From assembly GCF_027887165.1 (NCBI RefSeq), contig NC_077229.1:205121753-205185752 (forward strand): 64,000 nucleotides of DNA, written 5' to 3'. The notes beneath the pieces are model-generated. The model was not told the origin of the DNA. It saw only the letters and a list, made by a program, of their open reading frames with translations, and did not search any database. Below are positions 35,049 through 44,110 of this stretch, one piece after another. Source of the DNA: Monodelphis domestica (taxonomy: Eukaryota > Chordata > Mammalia > Didelphimorphia > Didelphidae). The stretch's first letter is position 1, and the number at the start of each line of letters is the position of its first letter. Made by a program: the position numbers and the translations under genes.

Positions 35049-35051
35049 TCA
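34990..35051 (-). promoter_or_regulatory. Gag UGA stop with candidate readthrough structure
   Basis: Gag ends CAA-UGA-UGG; pol is in the same frame and open from the next codon. Eight bases after UGA starts a G-rich run (GGGGGGGCTGGGG). A CUGGG at 35032-35028 can pair with CCCAG at 34995-34991. This resembles the gammaretroviral plan of stop suppression helped by a 3' RNA fold, but uses UGA rather than UAG. The fold is inference. Confidence 0.6.
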
Positions 35052-37124
35052 TTGTGTTTGGGATATTCCTTGGGCACCCCCCTGAGGGGCACCTCTCTGA
35101 GGGTCATTAGTACCTCGAGTAATTTTTGGACGAGCGCCATTTCTCATATATTGTTGAGTATTATCATTAAAATTTTCTTCAATTTGAGCATTGTCATTAA
35201 ATTCCCAATTCCTATTTCTATAATTCTGGTTTCTAAAGTTCTTATTTCTATATTCATTATAGTTATTTCCATAGTCATTATTATAATTTCTAGAATTCTG
35301 GTTTCTATAACCATTATCATAATTTCTATAGTTATTATTTCTAAAACCATTATTAAACTGTGTATTCCTTCCAAACATCTTAAGAAAGGTTCTACATTCC
35401 ATCATTTTGTGGCCCTTCTTCTCACAGAAGTGGCAAGTAATGGATTGATAATTGGATTTCTGGAGAGGGGCAATTGTCGTTGGTTCATTATCATGCCCAC
35501 TTTCTAATTTAGTTATCCTATCTATTACACATCTCATTTTTTTCTTCATTTCCTCCATGTCATCATTATTCTCTTTCTCCTTTTCTTCGTTTCCCTTAAA
35601 AACATATATAGCTGTTTTTCGCAATTCTTCAAGGTCCATATCTGACCATCTTGGGCATTGTGTTTTAAAATAATTTTTAATTACTTTGCATGAATTATTT
35701 ACAAAGATTCTTCTAACTTGTCTTAAACTATTCTCTTTATTTAAGTCCCAATCTAAGTATCTGTCCCCAAACTCGATAATTCTGTCCATAAATCTGGAGG
35801 GTGTTTCGTTTTCCTTTTGCTTAATTTTTTCCAGTTCCATCCACTTATCTGTACTGTCCGCACATTCCTTCATGGCTGTGAGGATGGCCTCTCTACAACG
35901 GTATAGTTGTAGATAGTCCTCAGGATTATTATAGTCCCATTCGGGATCCTGAGATGGCCAATGTGCTGCATTACGCCCCCGGGTTTTGTTGACATGAGCA
36001 ATTATTTTATTTTTTTCACGTTCACTTAAAAAAGCCTGTAGTAAGCTCTCAACGTCCTTGTAAGACGGATTATATTGAAAAAATATGTCTCCCATCTTTT
36101 TTGTTACTAGAAAAGGATCTTGTTCATATGTGGGGATATTTCGTGTAAATTCATTTATTTCTTGGGGAGTAAACGGTATCCTATGTCTTAAAGTCACCAC
36201 ATCCCCATTTCGTCCTATTTCAGGTACTTCTCTTAGAGGAAACAGGCCTCTAGTTGAATTTTGCACCTGTGGGTCAGTTTGACAAGGACAGGTTTCTCTA
36301 GGAGGACAAGATCTCCCTTGCATTGGAATTTGGTTTTCTGTAGGAGAAGGAACATGAGAAGCTGGGATTGCAGGGGAAGGGTTTTGGGGATTAAATTCAG
36401 ACAAGATTTGCACTGCACGAGAGAAGCAGTCTGTTAACTGGGCTATAGGGAAGGTGTTTTCCATCTCTATTTCAGGGAAGGAAATTTCCTCATTCAAAGG
36501 TTCAGAAACAGGTCTGTTTCTGGTAGAGTGGGTGTTTGCCCATTGATCCTGTAAGAAACATTTTAGGTCTTCTAATTGGGCTTGCATTTTATCCTCAATT
36601 TTTCCTATTTTATCTTCCATATCTCCCATTTTATCCTCAATATTTCCTATTTTATTCTCAATATTTCCTATTTTATCCTCAAGTTTTTCTATTTTATTCT
36701 CAATATTTCCTATTTTATCCTCAATTTTTTCTATTGTATCCTCAATTTTTTCTATTGTATCCTCAATTTTTTCTATTTTATCCTCAATATTTTCTATTTT
36801 ATCCTCAATATTTTCTATTTTATCCTCATTTTTTTCTATTTTATCCTCAACATTTTCTATTTTATCCTCAATATTTTCTATTTTATCCTCATTTTGTTTT
36901 ATTTTATCCTCATTTTGTTTTATTTTATCCTCATTTTGTTTTATTTTATCCTCATTTTGTTTTATTTTATCCTCAATATTTTTTATTTTTTCATCTCTAA
37001 ATATAGTATTGAGGAGTACAAAAATGACAGTACCTATTAATATAAAAATTTGGAGGTATCCTTCATTCCTCAATGCCCCTACTTCTTCAGCTGCCATATA
37101 ATTGTCAAAGAATGTAGTACTCAT
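35049..37124 (-). CDS. ERV Gag: membrane-anchored, coiled-coil, p30-like capsid, one zinc knuckle
   Basis: 691 aa from the ATG at 37124 (MSTTFF) to UGA at 35051-35049. The frame is open a further nine codons upstream without an ATG. Position 2 is Ser, so there is no myristoylation signal. Residues 23-42 form a hydrophobic segment (YLQIFILIGTVIF...). Residues ~45-187 are heptads of the type IEDKIEN. About 190-290 is a Pro-rich linker. About 294-515 resembles the gammaretroviral p30 capsid, with FPLREVPE, DPEWDY and ETPSRFMDRI. Residues 564-577 are a CX2CX4HX4C knuckle. After ~585 an Asn/Arg/Tyr-rich tail follows. No PPxY, P(T/S)AP or YPxL motif is seen. Capsid and knuckle calls are firm; membrane anchoring is inference. 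Confidence 0.92.
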   Translation of the reverse strand: MSTTFFDNYMAAEEVGALRNEGYLQIFILIGTVIFVLLNTIFRDEKIKNIEDKIKQNEDKIKQNEDKIKQNEDKIKQNEDKIENIEDKIENVEDKIEKNEDKIENIEDKIENIEDKIEKIEDTIEKIEDTIEKIEDKIGNIENKIEKLEDKIGNIENKIGNIEDKMGDMEDKIGKIEDKMQAQLEDLKCFLQDQWANTHSTRNRPVSEPLNEEISFPEIEMENTFPIAQLTDCFSRAVQILSEFNPQNPSPAIPASHVPSPTENQIPMQGRSCPPRETCPCQTDPQVQNSTRGLFPLREVPEIGRNGDVVTLRHRIPFTPQEINEFTRNIPTYEQDPFLVTKKMGDIFFQYNPSYKDVESLLQAFLSEREKNKIIAHVNKTRGRNAAHWPSQDPEWDYNNPEDYLQLYRCREAILTAMKECADSTDKWMELEKIKQKENETPSRFMDRIIEFGDRYLDWDLNKENSLRQVRRIFVNNSCKVIKNYFKTQCPRWSDMDLEELRKTAIYVFKGNEEKEKENNDDMEEMKKKMRCVIDRITKLESGHDNEPTTIAPLQKSNYQSITCHFCEKKGHKMMECRTFLKMFGRNTQFNNGFRNNNYRNYDNGYRNQNSRNYNNDYGNNYNEYRNKNFRNQNYRNRNWEFNDNAQIEENFNDNTQQYMRNGARPKITRGTNDPQRGAPQGGAQGISQTQ
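36564..36992 (-). repeat. 21-bp tandem repeat encoding Gag heptads
   Basis: About 20 units of a 21-bp motif, plus-strand form close to 'attttatcctcaatattttct', each giving one heptad such as IEDKIEN or NEDKIKQ. Four successive units near 36885-36970 are almost identical, suggesting recent slippage or unequal exchange. Confidence 0.92.
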
Positions 37125-37621
37125 TTTTATATGTATATTTTGTAATTTCACAAAACACGTGGGGAGCAGGGCAAAGCAACAAACTTTCCACAGGGTTTTT
37201 TTTTTTTTTTTTTAATCCAGGAAGTTGTTCCTTAAGGGAAAGGATATTTAGAAACAGTTCTTCCAGCCAGGACTTTAGAGTCCTGTTGCTGAGATTTAAA
37301 AACAGCTGTTTTCTGTCTATCAGAGTCACACAGCTGGGAAGTATCTGAGGTCCGATTTGAACCCAGGACCTTCTGCCTCTAGGGCTGGCTCTCAATCCGC
37401 TGAGCTACCCAGCTGTCCCTTAAGATTAAAGGGAAGAAAAAAGAAAAAACTGCTGATTCCAATTTAACTTAAGGAGAAAAGAGAAAAAGTTTTTTATACT
37501 CACGTGTTCTAGCAGCTGTGTCTTTAAGCCAAGTTTTTTTTTTTTTAAAAAAAAAGGACTAAGTGGTGAAACAGTATAGTAAAAAGGCAAGGAAAAAGTT
37601 TTATTGAGAGGATTCTTTAGA
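37125..37621 (-). other. ERV 5' leader
   Basis: About 500 bases between primer site and gag. It contains a 5' SINE piece at 37321-37420 and two runs of A on the viral strand (T runs near 37195-37213 and 37533-37542). Packaging signals would be expected here but cannot be read directly. Confidence 0.6.
37321..37420 (-). mobile_element. SINE 5' fragment carried in the ERV leader
   Basis: In viral sense it begins AGGGACAGCTGGGTAGCTCA and continues through a B-box-like GGTTCAAATC to TGTGTGACTCTG. That is the tRNA-derived head of the marsupial SINEs seen elsewhere in the window. The SINE tail is missing. Same orientation as the virus. Confidence 0.8.
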
Positions 37622-37639
37622 CTCCCGTGTGGTCAGCCA
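37622..37639 (-). promoter_or_regulatory. Putative primer binding site, tRNA not recognised
   Basis: Three bases past the 5' LTR the minus strand reads TGGCTGACCACACGGGAG, which starts with the expected TGG. I cannot match it to a common vertebrate primer tRNA from memory. The segment TGTGG-CTGA-CCACA forms a 5-bp hairpin overlapping the site. Confidence 0.45.
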
Positions 37640-37642
37640 CAA

Positions 37643-38602
37643 TGTTACAAGGGAATCACTTTAAAAGACTGATATATATTAATTTAAGGTCGCCAAGGAA
37701 TCAGCTATGTAATTCCTAAATGAAAAACTCAAGTCAGCCGTCAGCCTTTTGGAGTTTAATTACAATAGGAGCAAGAAAGGAATTAGAGATATATAGAGAG
37801 AGAGAAAGGGGAGAGAAGGGAATAGGGCTTAAATACCCCCTCTGTTTAGGCTGGGCCAAAAGGCCCAAGCCCTTAGATAGCTGGGGCAAAGAAAAGAGAG
37901 CAGTCCCTTTCACTCACGTGTCCAAAATGGAGAAACAGTCTCAGAGGCCCCCACTTTCAGCTTCCTTTAGAGCAAGCTTCCTCAGAGCCCAGGAACCACC
38001 GACCAAAAACTCAACCCCCTTTCAGTCTCCAGACCCTCCTATCTTTAAGGACACCATCCAAGTTGCCTCCCCTCAGTCCTCACATCTACCAATCACTCTT
38101 CATCAATTTCCCTGTCAATGGAGGCTCTCGCTTAACCCAGGACCGCCCAGAGGTTTCTGGCTTTTTGCACAAGTCTGTTGAAGGTCATATTTTCCAATGA
38201 TTAAATCTATACTCCTTTGCTACAGCCCTTTCTAAATCCTGTTAACTTGAGTATGGTAGAGATTGGAATAATTAAATTTTGATCTAGGCTGCAGCCCTTA
38301 CTCAATCCTATTAGGACTGAATAGGGTGGAGATTTATTCCAAGTATCTCCATTGTATCAATTCTAAATCAATCAAGACTCAAAGAAATTCCTGTTCTATG
38401 CTTAAGCATAGGTCAAAGTCCTTTCCATTGTTCAGCAAAGGGTTTCTGTCCTAAAGTAATCTTAAGAAGGGAAGAGAAGGAACCTCCCATGCCAATGGAG
38501 TTCCCATTCCAATAGACTATCAGTAAGAAATTTTCCAAGTATGAAATATCCCAATGGTGAAATTTCCAACATTTATAAGTCTAAGGAATTTTGAGGTTTA
38601 CA
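37643..38602 (-). repeat. 5' LTR of the ERV (promoter LTR)
   Basis: 960 bp, no difference from the 3' LTR found on reading; both contain the same 153-codon antisense open frame at the same offset. The TATA-like TATTTAA is at 37835-37829 on the minus strand and ATTAAA at 37760-37755. Transcription would run leftward through gag and pol. Confidence 0.95.
37829..37835 (-). promoter_or_regulatory. TATA-like box of the 5' LTR
   Basis: TATTTAA inside GGGGTATTTAAGCCC on the minus strand, about 70 bases upstream of the LTR ATTAAA signal. This is the expected TATA-to-poly(A) layout for a short R region. Confidence 0.6.
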
Positions 38603-38606
38603 AGAA
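38603..38606. repeat. Target site duplication, right (AGAA)
   Basis: Partner of 29123-29126. Confidence 0.85.
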
Positions 38607-40582
38607 CAAGAAAAGTGATAAACACATCTGGATATTCTGGTCAAGAGACTGATATACCTAAACTAGATAGATAAAATAGATACTCAAGTAGATACTCAGA
38701 AAACATATTTCATACAAATATATAGATCATACCAGGTGCTAAAAAACCACACATTTTTATGGTTGGGCGAGGATCCCAGCCAACTCTTGGTAAAGAAAAG
38801 AAACCCTCCAATGATGCAGATAAGCAACTCAATTGTGACTTAGCCTGAGAAAGCTGTCTAAGGCATTCAGAGGCTGAATGACTTGCCCACTGTCACAAAA
38901 CTAGTATCAGAAGTGGAATTTGAATTTAGGTCTTCTTGACTCCAAGGTTAAATATCACAGTACAATCTCTTACTACAAGTAATACTTCAGATTATCCAAA
39001 TCTCAAACTGTAATTTTCATTAATCACTACTGTTATGACTGTACATTTTTTAGCATGCATAGAAAGTAAAATTATATTGCTTCTTCTTAATCAACTTCTA
39101 ATGTCAGAATTTTATGCATCCACAAAACTGTATTCAGATTGCCTGTATTGTTTATTTGAAGGCCTTTAGTTTGACTTTTAAGAAACTTCATTAAAGCCAA
39201 ACTGACCACTCTGGCCATTTTTATTATGTCTTATAATCACATCTTTGTCTCCCTGGCCAGGAAATATCTGATGCTATCCTTTTAATGGAAATTCAGCAAA
39301 CCATGCCATGACCTGCCCACTGGAACTTAAAAGTTACTCTCCTGAAATTGTAGAGTTTCAGAGGTTTTGATGTTGAAAGTCCAAGATTACTAGTTGCTTT
39401 TCTATGGCCAGAAGAGAAAGCCACATGTTGCCTCTACTGGATTTATTAATTCTCTATAAATTCTTCCTGCCCAGGCTGGGTGTAGCAGTGAGCTCATTTA
39501 TTTACTCACTTAGCAACAATCTAATGAAAAGTGGGTCTGGCTTTAAAAACTACACCCCCATGCACCACAGTCAGGGTGAATTTCTCCCAAATGCTCTGCT
39601 TTGTGTGCTTGGGGTGACTTTTTTTTCCTTTTAGAAAGAGGAGGGGGACAAGGTTCCCTCCCTTTCAAAGACACTTTGAAGCTTGAATGAAAGCTACAAC
39701 TCAGCCTTATGCTGACCACGTTGAAATCACTGTCTGTTTTCTAGTCCCAAATGAGGCACAAGTCACAACTGGGAGCTGGGAAGCAGAGTGTGTCATTCTT
39801 CCTCCTGACAGTGTTTGCAGTATTCCCATCCATAGTGGAGAATACTCCTCTGAAACAGTGGCCTGATTGTTGAGCCTCTACCATGGCTCCCCCTGTTGCT
39901 TTCAGCAAGCTCTTTATACAATCTGAGCTAAAGCAATATTTAGTTATGGGGTGACCAAACTCCAAAGAGTCTGAAACCCTTCAGAGAAAGAACAAGGAAG
40001 GACAGATTAAGCCCAGTTGTTTTTAGTCAAGCAAAAAAAAAGTTCTTTTGCTGTTTTCAGAGACAAAGAGGAGCATGGGTTTTTGTGGTCCCTCAGATAG
40101 AGGGTAGGCTGAGCCATTTCCCCCTCCCATTTCTCTGGGATGTACTATGAGGGAACAATAAAAGGCACAAATATTTGGGCTCCTTTGATGTCAGAATAAA
40201 TTGAACATAGTAAGAGCTCCTTTTTAGCAGACATCTTAAAAACCATTTTTTAAAAATATTGGATTAAAAGTAACCCATATAATAAACTCCCATCTCAAAC
40301 AGACAGACCAGTGGAAGAGGGAAGGAATGCAAAAGGATGTGACTTTCTGGAACTCAATGCTTTCTGATATTGTTTCCATCTAAATAGGAGAGCTTCTCAC
40401 AGTTTAATTGGGAGCAATGACATGGGTTCATGTGGGGAATTGACTGACATCACCAATGGGTGTGCCAGACCCTGCAGGATGCTTCTGCAGTTGCCATGAC
40501 CATCATGTAACTTCCCTTAGAGGAATGGGATCAGTGATGTGCAATAAGAAGGGTCAGAGATGCGCCAAGGGCAAGGGCAATG

Positions 40583-40790
40583 TTTATTTAGGGGTTTTGA
40601 TTTTATATGATTATTCTCTTATAAAAATGAATATGGAAATGTTTTCAGTGATGATACATGTATAATCCAGATCAAATTACCATCTTCAGGAAGAGGGAGT
40701 GAGGGGAAGAAGACAATTTAAATTATATAACTTTGGGAAACTTATGTGTCAAATTGTTAATATATGTAATTGTTAAAATTTTAAAAATGA
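40583..40790 (+). mobile_element. Truncated L1 3' end
   Basis: Nearly identical to 41912-42110 ('ggaaatgttttcagtgatgatacatgtataatccagatc'). Confidence 0.65.
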
Positions 40791-41359
40791 TTCCATAAAT
40801 ATTATTGAATAATTATTGAAGTCCTTCCCTTAGCTCCAAAGGTGACAACTCTTCTTAGCTCTCAGTAGCAAAGCAGGAATGAGAACTCTCACTCTTCAGA
40901 AACTCTTTCTAAATTTCTCTGGGCATGGGGCTGACAAATTCCAATTTTCTACGCCCCTTGATACTTAGTCGTTTTCCTGAGATTGTTCTGCCTTTAGAAA
41001 TAAGGGGAGAGACATCAGAAAAGGGAAAGAACCAATGCCAAAAAAAGTTGAGGAAAATTTTTTAGGATTGCCTTTTCAGTGAGTTATTTTTTATTTTTAT
41101 GAAAACATCTGAGATTCTTATAATCTCACTTCTGTTGAAATGGTGTTCTGGTGAGCTCATGTTATTTCTGGAATGAGAAAGCATGCTAGAATTCTAGTGT
41201 TTTAAAGCTAGAAGAGAGATGACCAAGTAGGAGCCAAGAGCCTCTCAGCCCACTAAAACATGTCACCTTGATGCCCATAAAACCATCCTAACGATATGTA
41301 CATTCTCTCAATTACCATTTTAAAAAACCTAAAAAGATTTTTTTTTGTCTTTGATTTCC

Positions 41360-41540
41360 CTATATGAGGAAGCAGAAAACACTGACTTTGGAGTGAAATG
41401 ACCTGGTTCAAATTCATATGTCATTCATTACTCGTATGACCATGAACATGTCAACTAACCTGCCTGGGTCTCGGATTTCTCCTTGTAAAAAAGGTTGGAT
41501 TACATGACCTCTGAGGTTCTAAGTCTGTAATTCTATGAAT
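41360..41540 (+). mobile_element. MIR fragment
   Basis: 'gacctggttcaaattc', 'tgaccatgaacatgtcaactaacctgcc'. Confidence 0.55.
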
Positions 41541-41574
41541 TCTGTCTGACCCAAAAGGAATCCCATAAAATTGA

Positions 41575-42160
41575 GGGGATGTTCATCAATTGGAGATGGC
41601 TGAACAAAATGTGGTATATGATGGTGTTGGAATACTATTATGCTGTAAGAAATGATGAACAGGATGATTTCAGAAAGAGCTAGAAAGACCAACGTGAATT
41701 GACACAGTGAAATAAGCAGAACCAGGAGAACACTGTATGCAGCAACAGCAATATTATCTGATGATCAATTGTGAAAATTTGGCTCCTCTCAGCAATACAG
41801 TGATCCAGGACAATTCTGAAAGACTTATGACACAGAATGCTACCCACCTCCAGGGAAAGAATTGTTGGAGTCAGAATGCAGATCAAACATACTATTTTTC
41901 ACTTTAGTTTGTTTGTTTAGGGGTTTTGATTTTATATGATTATTCTCTTATAAAAACGAACAATATGGAAATGTTTTCAGTGATAATACATGTATAATCC
42001 AGATCAAATTACCATCTTCAGGAAGAGGGAGTGAGGGGAGTTAGACAATTTAAATTATATAACTTTAGGAAACTTATGTGTCAAATTGTTAATATTTTTA
42101 TTTTTTTAACAATTTATTTTTATTTAAAAATTTTTTTTAACAATGTAATTGTTAAAATAA
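41575..42160 (+). mobile_element. L1 3' end with ORF2 tail
   Basis: 'catcaattggagatggctgaac', 'tggaatactattatgctgtaag', 'aaccaggagaacactgtatg', then a 3' UTR-like section and an A-rich end. Confidence 0.7.
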
Positions 42161-42576
42161 AATAAAATAAAAAATAAATAACAAGATAATTTCATGAGAT
42201 CTCACTACAGGGCACTATGTAAAGTCATTTGTCATGATCTGGGGTAATTTAAAATACTTTTTAAAAATGTGATACTTCTATGTGATGGAAAAAGCCAATG
42301 TAGAAATGTTCTTGGAAGGCTGAGGTTTCCAAAACGAGCACAGTGTCATCATTTTGGGCTTCAGAGAGGCTTTCTGATTACTTTGATGAAAGAAATGAAC
42401 TGCTTTATTCCTACTTCTAGTAACAGTGTCATATAAGAAGAAAAACCCTGTTCCTGGAGCCAGGGGACTTCGGTTCCAGTTTTGGTTCTGAAATTTACCA
42501 TTAGTTTTCTGAGGGCAGAGGAGGCACTCAGACATCTTTCCATCAATATCCAGTACTTCTAGAGTTTTGCATTTTA

Positions 42577-42855
42577 AGGAGAAACTAGGTGGCACAGTGG
42601 ATAAAGCACTGGGTTGGGAGTCAGAAAGAACTGAGTTCAGACTCAGACTCAGACTTTTGCTTGCTGCATAATCCTGGACAAGTCACAATTTCTGTTTGCT
42701 TCAGTTTCTGTATCTATAAAATGAGCATCATAAAAGCATTTATCAACCAGGGTTGCTATAAAGATCAAATGAAATTATATTTATAAAGCACTTAGCACAA
42801 TGACTGGCACATAGTAAGTGCTATATAAATTTGAGCTATTATAATTATTATTACT
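42577..42855 (+). mobile_element. SINE with CORE/MIR-type tail (MON1-like)
   Basis: Head GGTGGCACAGTGGATAAAGC; tail 'ggcacatagtaagtgctatataaa'. Confidence 0.75.
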
Positions 42856-43344
42856 TCTGAAAAAAGCAAGATGGCTCAAAAACATTTTTAGGTAATTCTC
42901 AAATGATTTCTAATCTTCGTTAAATTCAACAAATATTTACTGAGTGCTGGTTCTGTGTAAGGCAGATATGTATAAGGTTATAAAGGGAGAAAAGCAGGCA
43001 CCTAGCAACTAAGAGGCATCCCAAGGATCACACAATCAGTTAGTGGAAGGTTTGAAAACAAACTAAGATTTCTAGCAAAACAACCTTATTCAGAGGTGCC
43101 TAGATCTGAAAAAACAGTTATACAAAAAACCTAAACAGATAAACTGGGCTCCTTACAAAAGGATTAATTTTTTAAAATTTTCATTTTTTTACAAATAGAT
43201 TCACTACAGGAATCTTTTGATTACATTTAAGATCCAATTTGTTTTAAAAAGATTTGATTTACACATGTCTTTTCAGGTGCGTTTTCTGTGTGCATATCAA
43301 TCAAGAGACAACTACCTCTGAAAGTGAGGTATAGCTAGCATGTC

Positions 43345-43550
43345 TTTTTTTTTTTTTAAACCCTTACCTTCCGCCTTAGATTCAATAATATGTATTGGTT
43401 CCAAGGCAGAATACTGGTAAGGGCTAGGCAATGGGGGTTAAGCTATATGCCCAAGATCATATAGCTAGGAAGAGCATGAAGCCAAATTTGAAACCAGGAC
43501 CTCCTTTTCTCTAAGCCTGACTCTCAATCTACTACCCCCTAGCAAGCCTT
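43345..43550 (-). mobile_element. SINE, MAR1-like tail
   Basis: Reversed: AAACCCTTACCTTCCGCC, GTTCCAAGGCAGAATACTGG. Confidence 0.8.
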
Positions 43551-43929
43551 TTTAGAAATGTATTTGATTACTGGATTCCTTTGCTGTTAGTTGGACTAAT
43601 TTAATCACTGAATCCAGTGGAGTGCTAGTAAATAAGTGTTTAGTAACTAGTTCTGAAAAAGTATAAATGACACACTTTGAAGTTTAATTTGCATGATTAA
43701 TATTGTCTTAAGTCTAAACAATCAATAAAACAATAAACCAAGCCCTGAGGTGTAATAGCCTTTTCAGATTTTAAGGTATAAATGAAATTTTAACATACCT
43801 CTGACTAAATGTATCTTTTACATTCAACCACTAAAAGTTATCAAAAAAAGAACCCAATATCTCTTGATTTATCTGAATCCCAATTGTTGGGATCTTGTCT
43901 ATTTAGCTAGTTTTATACGTTTTTGGAAA

Positions 43930-44110
43930 GTTGGGCTCAGGCCCTAACTCTGCTGTATGGTTTTGGGCAAGTCACTTACTCTGAGTCACTTTCCCTATAT
44001 GTAAAATGATGATAACATTCACACTACCTACCTGCAGGGGAGTTGTGAGAATCAAATGAGAAAATGCACATATAACACTGTGTGAATGGTCAGTATCGTG
44101 GTTATTATAT
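43930..44110 (+). mobile_element. MIR/CORE-SINE fragment
   Basis: 'gggcaagtcacttactctgag', 'gttgtgagaatcaaatgag'. Confidence 0.6.

Larger units (their letters stand above)
29127..38602 (-). mobile_element. Full-length young env-less class I endogenous retrovirus
   Basis: The 9476-bp provirus has two 960-bp LTRs that look identical on reading, TG...CA ends, a 4-bp host duplication AGAA (29123-29126 and 38603-38606), intact gag and pol in one frame split by UGA, a polypurine tract beside the 3' LTR, and no env. The pol sequence (YVDD, DTGAS, GPY/F module in integrase) and the p30-like capsid place it with gamma-type class I elements; the 4-bp duplication agrees. It sits in NEDD9 intron 2, in sense orientation with the gene. 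Identical LTRs and open frames mean recent insertion. The Gag N-terminus, with a membrane segment and heptad coiled coil, is unlike textbook gammaretroviral matrix. Confidence 0.96.

Noticed and set aside
36536-37040. Two 154-codon plus-strand frames rich in Phe, Tyr, Leu and Ile, looking like membrane proteins
   Set aside because: They are antisense shadows of the 21-bp gag repeat; open only because the repeat length is a multiple of three.
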